From Prionace glauca (Eukaryota > Chordata > Chondrichthyes > Carcharhiniformes > Carcharhinidae), in the NCBI GenBank assembly GCA_037974335.1, contig CM075760.1, forward strand, positions 59,526,515-59,590,514: a stretch of 64,000 nt of DNA, given 5' to 3'. Below are positions 52,399-63,137 of the stretch, piece after piece. Under the pieces are notes generated by a model. The model saw nothing but the letters and a program-made list of their open reading frames with translations, searched no databases and was not told where the DNA came from. Position 1 is the first letter of the stretch. Each line of letters starts with the position of its first letter. The position numbers and the translations under genes are program-made.

Positions 52399-52437
52399 GG
52401 TTATTGTATGACTCAGCCTACGGAATGTGACACTGTG
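52399..52437 (+). promoter_or_regulatory. 23-type recombination signal of JH
   Basis: Nonamer GGTTATTGT (52399-52407), 23-bp spacer, heptamer CACTGTG (52431-52437), in the orientation expected 5' of a J segment. Confidence 0.92.
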
Positions 52438-52485
52438 ATTATTTTGGTTACTGGGGTCAAGGGACCATGGTGGCGGTGGCTGCAG
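52438..52485 (+). CDS. Immunoglobulin heavy-chain J segment
   Basis: Encodes YFGYWGQGTMVAVAA with the diagnostic WGQGT motif. The segment starts directly after the heptamer and ends at the donor GTAAGA with one base (G) left over, so it joins in phase 1 to the CH1 exon. The end reads VAVAA where VTVTS is more usual, which does not disturb the frame. Confidence 0.93.
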
Positions 52486-55400
52486 GTAAGAACCATGCAC
52501 TTATTGAGTAACTGGTTTACATGTTCTTTTGTTTTATATTTTTATCTATACTAATAATTTATCTGTTTACTTAAATATGGGTTTGGTGGATTCTCTATTG
52601 AGAATTTTAACAACGTTTCTTGTGATTCTGTTGCAAAGGGGTTTTAGAATTCCGCTGTTTCTTGACAATAGGGGCTGCTGAGGGATTCAATCCCAAGTTG
52701 TTGTGATTTTGTGTTTGTCTGTTGAGGTTACTGTGTGGCTTACTTTAAAAACTGAACGTTGGTTCAACAATTCAGCGTTTCTGCAATGTTTAATCTCGGC
52801 GACATCTAGTGGCTGCGGTTTGTACTATCTACTGCAAAAGTGTTTGAAATCCAACGCAATATTTTTTAATAAAGTTCTAAAATTTCTAAATTTATCCAAT
52901 GAAAACATTCCACTCACTCACAATGCTGGTGCTGCTATGCAATATTTTCGGGTTATTGTAAACATTAATTACTTTGGTGAATTGCGAATTGGCTTGAATT
53001 TATTTTCAACATTTCTGTAAATGTTACATTTGCAGAACTGTGCTGCTTCTGTATGAAGAGGGGTTCAGTCTCTCAGTGATGCGTTCTTTTTTCTGGTGAG
53101 AACATTATGAATCTGGATGACTTTAAATACGTAAACTTTGTGAATTAATTTCGCGTTTTTGCATTTTTGAACTCAGTGACACTGAGCTGTTATTTGTTAT
53201 TGACACGCTTTGTTATTGAATAACAACATTCTGTGGGTTTGCAACTTCTTGACGCATGACTGCAGGCAGGAAACAGACAGGTTTTATTGTCTTTGTATTT
53301 TAAAAAAAATCTTAAGTGATAACGCTTTACGCCACTCGTTCAGAACATATTTTGTCTCTGCATTCAGAATTTGGGGTACCTGCAATGTTTAATCTCGGTG
53401 GCATTTGATGGCTGGAACTTTTACCATCCACATGTTTAAATATGTTTGAAATATGATCCAATATGAATAAAATGTGATAAAGTTGTTATGCTAATTCGTT
53501 GGGCGTATTCCACCTCCTCGCAATGTCATTGCTATTATTCCAGATTTCTGTTTACTTTAGTAATTGGTTAAGAGCTAGTTTGCTCGATTCGATATTGAAA
53601 TTTTTTTGCAATGTTACATTTGATTCTGTTAAATGGATAATTGAGCTGCTTTTCCATGAAACAGATTCTTTCCCTCATTGATGTGTTTTGTTGTGTTTCT
53701 GCTGAGCAGTTTCTGTGGTGCAGTCACAATGAATGTTTAAAATTTGTGAAATGGTTTGGCTTTAGGGCATTATTTCTGCATTCTTTAAATTCGGTGTCAT
53801 TGAGAGCTTAGATGTTTTCTGGTTGAATGCAAACAATCTTGGAATTCGAAAATCCTTGTAGGGAGAAAACAAGCATGTTTGGAAAAAAAACTAAAAGATA
53901 TCGTTTTTATATATAAATTTTAGCTAACGCTTACAAGATTCAAGTAAATCATTACTTACAACGCTCATTCGGACACCCAGTCTATGCTGCAATCACAAAC
54001 TTCTCATTAACAAGTTTAGTAGTAAAATTAATATAAAACAAACAATTATTAATCGGTAACATAACTCCATATTCACCTAAGATTATTTGATGTTAATAAT
54101 TTAGCAGTTATCCCGTTTAAAAGTTCTGCTGTGCTTTTCACGCAACTAAAATGACCAGAAAATTTTCCAGACTGGACGTATTTTGTCACAATTCCAGAAG
54201 ACGCTGCTTTTTGGCAATTTTCGTATCCGATTATTACATTTTGTTTTTTCTATGCAGTTGCAACCAGATTACTCCGTCAAAGTTTTTTTTAAATTATATA
54301 CCGAGATAATTAATTACTAATCTCATCTCAAAATTTGTGAAATGATTTGATGTTCCTCAATTGCTTTTTGCATTGTTTCAACTCAGTGACACTGAGCGGT
54401 CCTGACTAAATGAAAATAAAACTGCGTTTGAATATTGTAGGGATAAAGCAAAAAAGTTTCGGGAAAGTAAAATAAATATGTTAGGACATTTTATTCATCT
54501 TAACTGATGCTTACATATTAAAATAAAACATGAATTACAATTCACTGTATCTCTGATAGGAACATTACACTACCCTGAATCCGTTATATTTGATGTGCTC
54601 ATTTTCAGAAAAAAAATACATTTTTGCCCAGTTTTTTTTGAGGATTTGAGACCGACGGTGAGAGATAGTTAAAAGGCAAAGGGAGTTTTAAAATGAACAT
54701 CAGGTTAATTAATTTTTTTATTGATTACTTTGTTGTTGTAATTTGGCCTTGATCAATTAGAATCAAACAGGTTAAATACATTTGACAGAGCGAAGGTTTT
54801 CTGACAGATGGAATTCGCTGACACTCAAGTAATTGTTTATATGATTGCGTTTGAATACTGGTAAAGTGTCAACAGAAACTGGCGAGAAATTGACAAGTTA
54901 ATGCTTGAAATTCAAAAAGATTAATTTATATAAAACATTATAAGATAAATACTATAAAAATTGTATAATATTATGTCTCCCATTACTGCTAAACACAGTG
55001 TAGAATTATGGGAAGAATAAATGACAAAATAGAATAATTGATTCTATCAGAAACTTATGTTAAAATCTTATTAAATATTATAATGAAGAAAAAGTCTGCA
55101 CTTATATTCTGCATCATGTTTCAATGTTGCAGAGGATTTGAATCAGTTGTCCTCTCTGTGTTTGCACTGTTTAATTCAGATCCTCTTAAATTAAACAATG
55201 TGTTCAGTAATTAAATTATATGGAAGGTCTAAATTACTAAATCTAGGAACCAGTATTATTGATTTCAATAATACTGGCCAGGCCATTGCAGTCTATACAA
55301 AGTGTGAAGTCTGCATTTTTAACGTTATAATAAATTATCTGTGGTAAAAGTAAAACATTACAATGTGATTAGATTTAAGTAAATGAATGGCAGATGTTTG

Positions 55401-55833
55401 AATGTTTCCATTCAGTAATTTGTAATTATTGTTTAACATTGAGATTTAATTGTAACCTAATTATTTAACAATGTTGGGGACAGAAGCACGTTTTGAATGA
55501 TTGAAAGCTCATTTTATTAGAGTACAAATCAGCTGGCAGAAGAACTAACTGACAATTAACAATAATTTAAAATATAATATTGATGCTAATTAATTTAAAT
55601 CAAAATACCTTGAATATTGCACTGGCGTGCAAAGTATCATCCATTTTACAGAATATTTAGTTGTATTGAAAATGAATTCAGAAACAAAACATTCCTTTAC
55701 TCAGCTGTGCTCAGCTCGATAAAGTGTTTTGCCTTGATTATTTTGTTGATTATATTTAAGAAATTAAATAGAATCAGGCAATGATTTATTCATTTATCAA
55801 TGTAAATGTTTCTTGGTTTGTTTACTACTTATT

Positions 55834-55985
55834 GTGTCACCGCATATCTGTTACGGACATTGAACTGTTACAGTGTCACTGCATCTCTGTTAGGGACCTT
55901 GAACTGTTACTGTGTCACTGTATCTCTGTTAGGGACATTGAACTGTTATTGTGTCACTGCATCTCTGTTATGGACATTGAACTGA
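55834..55985 (+). repeat. 39-bp minisatellite, four units
   Basis: Units start at 55834, 55873, 55912 and 55951, each beginning GTGTCACTGCATCTCTGTTA or a close variant. The exact 39-bp period makes an artefactual open frame. Confidence 0.95.
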
Positions 55986-56729
55986 CGTTAGTCTGTTATT
56001 TGAGATTGCTCATTTTCAGCGAAGTTATATTTTTACATAGTTTTCGAGAAGTGACACAGCGAAATAATTAAAAGTCGAATGGAGTCTTGAAATGAATATC
56101 AGTTTAATTTAAAATAGGTTATTGATGTTTCTGTTGTAAGTTGACCATTGATCAATGAAAATCCAACAATTAAATTTACAGATTGAACAGATTGAAATTG
56201 ACAGATTGAACAGATCTTTCTGCTGGGAACTCGGCTGTTGCACTGTTTGTGTCTGTTCAGTTTCTGTGCGCGTGGTCATTGTGTTGGAACCAGGAGTCTG
56301 CCTGGCTGGTGCGAAACCTTCTGGTCCCTTCTGCTGAATTACAGGGAGCGAAATTTGATTTATTTCTTTGATACACTTGTATCCGTGAAAAATGGGAGTT
56401 TGACTTGATGTTTGACCTGGCGTCTCAGAAATGAGATCCCTGAAGCATATTGCGACCATCAGAGAGAGCAGAAACTTCAAACTGTAGAGGGAGAATTGGA
56501 TGATTTTTAAGCAGTGATGCATTGGCCTTGGGAATGTTCGATGAACAAATGCAAAGTGAGATTTACTATATTGTGCTGCCTACTACAGCAGTCCGTGAAC
56601 TGTTCAGTATGACAGATGAAGGGTCAAATTCATTATTATTAGTTTTCTAAAGGCATTTTCGAGTCATTTGCTCGGCCAGAATTTGTAATCTTCCCTAATC
56701 GTTCCTTCAGAAAGTGTTGATGTGAAGCA

Positions 56730-57070
56730 TCCTTAAATGACTGCAATCCATATGCTGCAGGCACTCGCCGTGCTGTTAGACAGGAAGCTCCAGTGACTAT
56801 GAATGAACTGAAATATTGTTTCACGTCGGGATGGTGTATGTTTTGGCGGGGAGCTTGTAGGTGATAGCGTTCATATGTGGCTACTGCCTTTGTCCTGTTA
56901 GGATGTAAAGACAGCGGGTTTGGACGGTGAGCCTTGGTGAGTTGCTGCAGTGAATGTTGTATATAATACAATCTGCTGACACTGCTTTCTTAGTGATGGG
57001 AGAGAGTGAATATAGTGAATGAGGGGGCGGATAATCTTGTGGATGGCTTTGTCTTGGGTTGTGCCAAATT
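56730..57070 (+). repeat. Dispersed LINE-related repeat fragment
   Basis: The blocks AGCCTTGGTGAGTTGCTGCAG, GCCTTTGTCCTGTTAGGATG and TGGGAGAGAGTGAATATAG fit the 44725-45335 family. Confidence 0.55.
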
Positions 57071-57249
57071 CCTACAAATTTCGGCCATTGAGGAAAGAGG
57101 AAATTATTTAATTGTGACTGACTTGTGAACGATTTAAATGTTTTTCCAGCCCTTGTCCCGCAGTCCGTGTTGTGTTCACTTGTCACTCCCACTGACTGTG
57201 TGAGTGGGTGAGTATGTGTGGAGTGAGTGTGTTTTTCCAGACTGAATCA

Positions 57250-57735
57250 GCCAGATAGAGACTTACACACATCACACACTGCCACACACATAAATACACG
57301 CATACACACTCGCATATTCTTCACACATGCGCACATACATGTGCACACTTACTTTTTCTCTGATATGATCTCTCTCACACACAAATACACATTCTCTTTC
57401 TCTCACGGTCTACATCCACTACAAATACAAATACAAACTCTCGCTCTCTCAATCAGTCTCTCATACCCTCATACAGAAAAGCATTCACACGCACACTCCC
57501 CACACACATTCTTTCTTCCACGCAGACACACACACTCACATCAGCACAGCCTCACGCTCTCGTAAACACACTCTCTCTCCCACACTCTGTCACAAACGCT
57601 GTTGTCTCACATACACTCTCTCAAAGCCTCTTGCACGCGCATCTCTCTCTCTCACACACACACAGACACACACACACATGCGCGCGCACATACACACAAA
57701 CACCCTCTTACACACTTTCCATCACACATACATGG
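57250..57735. repeat. CA-rich low-complexity block
   Basis: Degenerate CACA and CTCT runs over about 480 bp. Overlapping open frames are artefacts. Confidence 0.9.
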
Positions 57736-57754
57736 GAGTGATTATCCTTGACTT

Positions 57755-58075
57755 CATAGAATAGAATCATAGCATCCAACAGTGCAGAAGGGGGGCATTC
57801 AGCACATCGAGTCTGCACCAACAGAATCCCACCAAAGCCTATTCCCAAAACCACATGTATTTACTCTAACTAGTTCCGTGAAACTAATGGGGCAATTTAG
57901 CATGGCCAATCCACCGAATCCGCACATCTTTGGACTTTGGAAGGAAACAGGAGCACCCGAAGGAAACCCAAGCAGACACGGGGTGAATTTACTAACTCCA
58001 CAAACGATAACCCATATCGGGAATTCAACAGTGACGCAGCAGCGCTAATCACTGTGCCAGCGCACCCCCCACCAC
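57755..58075 (-). mobile_element. Shark tRNA-derived SINE
   Basis: Contains GTGCAGAAGGGGGGCATTCAG, GGGGCAATTTAGCATGGCC and CATCTTTGGACTTTGGAAGG, ending in CTAATCACTGTGCCAGCG. Same family as 30660-30975. Confidence 0.82.
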
Positions 58076-58199
58076 CACCTCCCCCCCCCACCACCATAAA
58101 ATTGGAATGAGGGTGGGATCGAGGAGCCCGAGTAAATCTCAAGTGAATACGTTTCGGCGGGAAAGTCTTCTCTGTTTGGAGTCATATTTAGCACAAAGC

Positions 58200-58345
58200 A
58201 CGATGGTAATGGTTGTTGGAGGTCAAACATCTAAGTTGAGAAATCACTGCAGGAATTCAGCAGGGAACTGTTCTGGGTCCAACAATCTTCTATTGCTTCA
58301 TCAATGACACATTCCATCCAACATGAGGTCAGAAGTAGGTCAGTC
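58200..58345 (+). repeat. Dispersed LINE-related repeat fragment
   Basis: The blocks GTTGTTGGAGGTCAAACATC, TCTTCTATTGCTTCATCAATG and TGAGGTCAGAAGTAGG fit the reverse-transcriptase part of the 44725-45335 family. Confidence 0.55.
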
Positions 58346-58865
58346 ACCGTCATTCAGTCACCCTCATTCAGTCAACCTCATTCATTCATCCCCAAACATT
58401 CATCTCCAATCATGCATCCCCACTCACTCGTCCCCACTTACCCCATTCACTCACCCTCACTCGATCATCGTCATTCACACTTACTCACTCAGTCACCCTT
58501 GATCACTCTTCCACCCTCTCGCACTCACCCTCTCGTACTCACCCTCTCTCAGCTATCCACACACAATAAACGTCCCTCACTCAGAACCTCAATCATGTTC
58601 CCTTCATTCACACATCCCACTAATCACTCATTCTTTCATTCTAGCTCACAGACAATCACTCACTCACCTTCACTCACACATTCAGCCACCATCACTGACC
58701 CACCCTCTCTCACATACCCTCGTTTACTCACCCTCAATCACTCACCTTCACTCATGGAACTTCACTCACCTACCCTCACTTACCCACCTTCTGTCACTCA
58801 CACACCATCACTCATTCATTCTCACTCATTCAATCACTCATCCTCGAGCACTCACATTCTCTCTC
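58346..58865. repeat. Degenerate CTCA-rich repeat
   Basis: Imperfect repeats of CACTCACCCTCACTC type over about 520 bp, pyrimidine-rich on the plus strand. The long open frame here is an artefact. Confidence 0.88.
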
Positions 58866-58879
58866 TCACTGAATCTGTG

Positions 58880-59560
58880 TGGGGAGGTCTGCAACGAGAG
58901 AGAAGAAAGATCTCAAGTCGCAGTTTGATGTTCAAATGTGGTATTTGTCCTGGGAGTGCAGAGAGCTGGAGGGAACCGCTGGGGGCTCGGGACAAGGGAC
59001 AACGGCAAAGAACCAGGGGAGAACATGAGGCATGGGAAAGGGCAGAGAGCCGGAGCGAGGGGGTGGTGGTGGGGGTGTAGAAAGCAGGCAGAAAGGGCAC
59101 ACAGCCGGGGGAACAGTGCAGAGATTCCGAAGAAAGGGCAGAGAGACAAGAGAAAGGCAGAGAGATGGGAGAAAGGCAGAGAGACGGGAGAAAGGACAGA
59201 GAGACTGGGGAAAGGGGAGAGAACCAAGGGAAAGGGCAGTGAGCCGAGGGAAAGGGCAGGGAGGCAGGGAGAAGGGTAGAGAGCCAAGGGAAAGGGCCGA
59301 TAGCCGAGAGAAAGCACAGCGAGCCCAGGGGAAAGGGCAGAGAGTCAGGGGAAAATGGTAGGGAGTTGATGGAAAGGGTAGTGAGCTGAGAAAAAGAGCA
59401 GAGAGTCAAGGGAGAGGGCTCAGAGCTGGAGGGAATTGTAGAGAGACAGGTGGAAGTGCACAGAGTCAGGTAAAGGGGAAAGTGAGCCATCAGGAATGGC
59501 AGAGAACCCGGGAAAAGTGCAAGAAGCTGGGGAAAATTGGCAGAGAGTGGACGATCGATG
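58880..59560 (+). repeat. G-rich tandem repeat, about 21 bp, on the coding strand upstream of CH1
   Basis: Degenerate units of the form GGGAAAGGGCAGAGAGCCGA run for about 650 bp. The plus (coding) strand is purine-rich with many GGG and a few GAGCTGAG or GAGCTGGAG motifs (near 59384 and 59425). It ends about 1 kb before CH1. It is best called a minisatellite; a switch-like role is only inferred (see findings). Confidence 0.85.
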
Positions 59561-59869
59561 GGCTGAGTGAGGAGATGCAAAACCGAGCTAGCACCACAAT
59601 GATGATCTGTAATCTCCGTGAATGATGGAGGAGACTTCAGGGCCCGAATGGCCAACTCTTACTATTAGTATATGATCCTTCAATTAGTCAATGTTGCATT
59701 TATTTGAATCTGTAATCACATTTAGATTTTCCTGGTCATTGAGTAAGTGTAGATTATGTAGATATTTTTGAAGCAAAGTCACTAATCTTCGTTTTGTGGA
59801 GTGAGAAGCAATGAGTTGGAGAGAGGAAGGGGCATCAATCAGGTTGAACACAGGCAATTTCCAAAATTA

Positions 59870-60012
59870 ACGTGGAGATGCCGGCGTTAGGTTTGTGTGG
59901 GCACAGTAAGGATTCTCACAACACCAGGTTAAAGTCAATAGGTTTATTTGGAATCGCGAGCTTTTGGAGCTCCCTCATCAGGTGAGTGAATGATATGAAT
60001 GAAGAGAAAATT
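59870..60012 (-). mobile_element. Shark SINE copy
   Basis: CGTGGAGATGCCGGCGTTAG, CACAACACCAGGTTAAAGTC and GAGCTCCCTCATCAGGTGAG are the reversed blocks of the 11435-11592 family. Confidence 0.75.
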
Positions 60013-60319
60013 TCTTCATCACAGAGCGCTATTATTTGAGAGATAAATACCGGCTCATCACAAAGTGCTGTTTGATAAATAAATAGTGGCATCAATAATG
60101 GAGAAAATCTTTGCTCTTCTTTGTTAATCCAATGAATGATATGTCATTTTGAGGAAACCAGAATTTTTTTTCCTTTTTTCTAATCTGATAGAGGTGGAGA
60201 CAGGGATATGAGTTTCTACAGAGACAGCAATTCCCAACTGATCGAACGAACGGAGTCTCAAAGGTGAATGTAGGTTTTAATCCGGAAATATGAGGATAAG
60301 ATCGTAATTCTATTTAATG

Positions 60320-60485
60320 TTTGAGATAGAAGCATAGAAAACAGAAGCTGCACTAGGCCATTCATCCCTTTGAGACTGCTTCGCTATTCACTTTGATCAT
60401 GGCTCACCAATATCCTGATCATACCTACTACCCATATCTCTTGATCCCTTTAACACCAAGAGCTATATCGAACACAGAAACATAT
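60320..60485 (-). mobile_element. CR1-like LINE, 3' end fragment
   Basis: Contains CTGCACTAGGCCATTCATCC and TTTGATCATGGCTCACCAAT, a diverged 3' end. Confidence 0.65.
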
Positions 60486-60559
60486 TTGTAGCAACATGTT
60501 TTATGACTTAATAAACACAAATAAGAGTCTGACTTGTTCAATCGCCTATTTTTTCCCAG

Positions 60560-60859
60560 CAACACCATCTTCACCCACTCTCTACAGCCTGGTCTCCTCC
60601 TGTCAACAACACAACTCCGACGGCTCGGTCACCTACGGATGTTTGGCGATGGATTACGCTTCGGATGTCACCAAACTGATCTGGAAGAGAAATGGGCAGC
60701 AGATCACCACAGGGTTTAAGACTTACCCGTCAGTGAGAAACACGCAGGGAACCTACACCCTGAGCAGCCAGTTAACCATCAGCGACTCAGCGGAAGAATG
60801 CCCCAATATTGACTGCGAGGTTCGACACAGTGGCTCAGTCAAGAGCGTTAAAATACCAT
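60560..60859 (+). CDS. Immunoglobulin heavy-chain CH1 exon, IgM-like
   Basis: A 300-bp exon between acceptor TTTTTTCCCAG and donor GTAAGT, phase 1 at both ends. With the G from JH it encodes ATPSSPTLYSLVSS, a cysteine likely used for the light-chain bond, GCLAMDYASDVTKLIWKRNG (first domain cysteine and tryptophan), TGFKTYPSVRNTQGTYTLSS and IDCEVRHSG (second domain cysteine), ending KIP. The wording LVSSC, GCLAMDY and TGFKTYPSV is what I recognise from shark mu chains. An IgW (omega) assignment is less likely but not excluded without alignment. Confidence 0.88.
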
Positions 60860-61833
60860 GTAAGTGTTGTGAAACCTGGCTAAGAGAGGGACGTTGTGAT
60901 TGAACAGTATAAAGCTTTAGTTATAACTGATTTGTAGCACTCTGAAAAATTTAAATTGTGTAAAATCCAGGTAAATGTCTACTGACTGAAAAGTTGCTCA
61001 GAACCAGGGAACCATCGAAAGGTTACGGTGAAGAAAGAGGCCATTTAGCCCATCATGTCTCTGCTGGCCAGAAGTGAGAATAAAGAAACTAGCCATGCAT
61101 TTTAAGCCCACTTTCCAGCCGTCCTTGCTTCGTAGCTTTGCAGGTAAAAGTACTTGAGATGCAGATCCATATACGTTTGAAAAGACCATGTTCCCTGGAA
61201 ATTGAGCCCTCCTCATGGGGAATGAATCATTTCTGCCTACGTTCCTTATAATTTTGTGAACCACAATTACGTCACATCTCAGCCTCCTCTTTTTTCTAAA
61301 GAGAACAATTCCTGCCTATCCAATCTCGCCCCATGGCTGCAATTCTCAGGCCCTGGCAATATTCCTGTAAACCTCATCTCTCTCCAGAGTCATTTCGTCA
61401 TTCCTGCAACATGGTGGCCAGAACAGTGCAGCTAAATCCAAACGTAGCCTAACTACTGTTTTATACAGCTCCATCATTGCACCACTGATATTATATTCAA
61501 TACCTCACATATTAGAGGAATTAATCCGAAATACTTGCTTGATCAACTTCTTCAGCTGTCCTACCATCCACAAGGACCTGTGGGCATGTACCCCAAGATC
61601 TTGCAATCCCTCGCAACCTCCAATTGTGTTCACTATTCCCTTGCTTTGTTTGCCCTCCCCAAATGCATTGCGTGGCACTTTTGACGGTTGAATTCCATTC
61701 GCCATTCCCCTGCCAATTCAACAAAACCATGGATACAATTCTCAAATGGGCAGCTCTGGTGTTAAAATGAAAGAACTATTTTTTTTGTTGTCAATTGAAA
61801 CTTCAATAATATCTAAACATGTCTTTGTTGAAG
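60860..61833 (+). other. CH1 to CH2 intron with LINE fragment
   Basis: The intron starts GTAAGT and ends TTTGTTGAAG. It contains a decayed minus-strand CR1-like fragment at about 61010-61735. Confidence 0.85.
61010..61735 (-). mobile_element. CR1-like LINE, 3' part, decayed
   Basis: AGAGGCCATTTAGCCCATCATG is near the 3' end, and CCAGAACAGTGCAGCTAAAT, TTCATTCGCCATTCCCCTGCC and related blocks follow the C-terminal coding part with stops and deletions. Confidence 0.65.
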
Positions 61834-62139
61834 GTGACATTCCCCCAACTGTTATCCTCACCGTGAGTTCCAGTGAAGAAATCACAAACAGGAAATTTGC
61901 AACCATCGTCTGTTCAATCATCGATTTCCAGCCAAAGTCAATGACGGTGAAGTGGCTGAAGAATGGGGAACCCATGGATTCAGGAATTGTCACCTCTCCC
62001 GGCTGTCAAGTGAACGGGAACTTCTCGGCCAGCAGTCGGCTGACAGTCTCCGCTCGGGAATGGTTTAGCAAAGCGGTTTATACCTGCCAGGTCACACATC
62101 AAGAGCTCACTCAGAGTCAGAACATCAGCGAATCTCAGG
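61834..62139 (+). CDS. Immunoglobulin heavy-chain CH2 exon, IgM-like
   Basis: A 306-bp exon, phase 1 at both ends, between acceptor TTTGTTGAAG and donor GTAAGA. It encodes a C1-type Ig domain starting (C)[15 protein letters not shown], with [20 protein letters not shown] (first cysteine, tryptophan), [14 protein letters not shown] and YTCQVTH (second cysteine). Possible N-glycosylation sites are NFS and NIS. The CH3, CH4 and membrane or secretory exons are expected downstream, outside the window. Confidence 0.87.
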
Positions 62140-62164
62140 GTAAGAGTCTCAATCCTAGCAAAAA

Positions 62165-63137
62165 AAAAAGAACAAATAACAATACAGCACAGGAGCAGGG
62201 CCTTCGGCCCTCCAAGCTTGCACCCATCATGTGTTCCTAACTAGACCATCTAGTTGTATCCCTCGATCTCCAGTCTATTCGTGTGGCTATCTCTAAGTCT
62301 TGGATAAGTCTTAAATGATCCTAAAGTGTCTGCCTCAACCACCTTGTTTGGTAGTGCATTCCGGGCCCCTTAACCTCTGTGTAAAATACGCATATCAGTA
62401 TTGAACCTTGCCGCCTGCCCCCGTCCCTTACCTTGAACTGGTGATCCCTTGTGTTTGTCACTTCCACCTGGGAAAAAGCTTCCAACTGTTCACCCTATCT
62501 ATGCCCTTCATAATTTTATAAGCTTCTATTATGCCCGTCAACATCCCTTTTTTCCAGGAAGAACAACCCTAGCTTACTGAATCTCACCTCATAGCGAAGA
62601 CCCTCCATACCAGGCAACATCCTGGTAAACCTTTTCTGCACTCTCTCAAAGCTTCCACGACCTTCTGTTAATGTGACCACCAGAACTGGATGCAGTCATC
62701 CAAATGTGGTCTAAGTAACGTTCTATATAACTGCAACATTGTATGCCTACGTTTATACTCTATGCCAAGTCCAATGAAAGCAAGCATGTCATATCCCTTC
62801 TTCACTATCTTTTCCAGCTGAGTTGCCACCTTTAAGGATCTGTTGATTTGCACACCCAGGTCCCTCTGTGTGCCTATACTCCTGATGGTTCTGCCATTTA
62901 TTGTATAGCCTCCCCCCCCCACCCTATTAAATCTGCCAAAATGCATCACTTCTCATTCTTCAGGATTAAATTCCATCTGCCATTTCTCCACCCAATTTTC
63001 CAGCCTATCTATATCTTGCCTATGTTGCAGATGGTGATTAACATTGCCAAAGATATATCTATCTTGACAATGCTCATCACTGTCGGCAACTCCAGCAATC
63101 TTTGTTTCATCCACAAACTTTCTAATCAGACCAGCAA
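62165..63137 (-). mobile_element. CR1-like LINE, 3' part (first piece)
   Basis: AACAATACAGCACAGGAGCAGGG is the 3' end. The minus-strand frame 62949-62668 (MMHFGRFNRVGGGGYTINGR, RDLGVQINRSLKVATQLEK) is the reverse-transcriptase C-terminal part. The homology stops at about 63137 and resumes at about 63797. Confidence 0.8.

Larger units (their letters stand above)
52486..60559 (+). other. JH to CH1 intron (8.1 kb)
   Basis: The intron runs from GTAAGA to TTTTTTCCCAG. The first 3.3 kb are AT-rich with nothing recognised. Further inside are a 39-bp minisatellite (55834-55985), LINE-related fragments, a SINE and a belt of simple repeats from 57.2 to 59.6 kb. No V, D or J element was seen within it. 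Confidence 0.85.

Noticed and set aside
52486-55800. Further D or J segments or an alternative V in the first part of the JH-CH1 intron
   Set aside because: No heptamer and nonamer pair at 12 or 23 bp and no WGQG motif were found.
58304-59655. Open frames of 258 and 267 codons in the JH-CH1 intron
   Set aside because: They read through degenerate simple repeats and have low-complexity composition.
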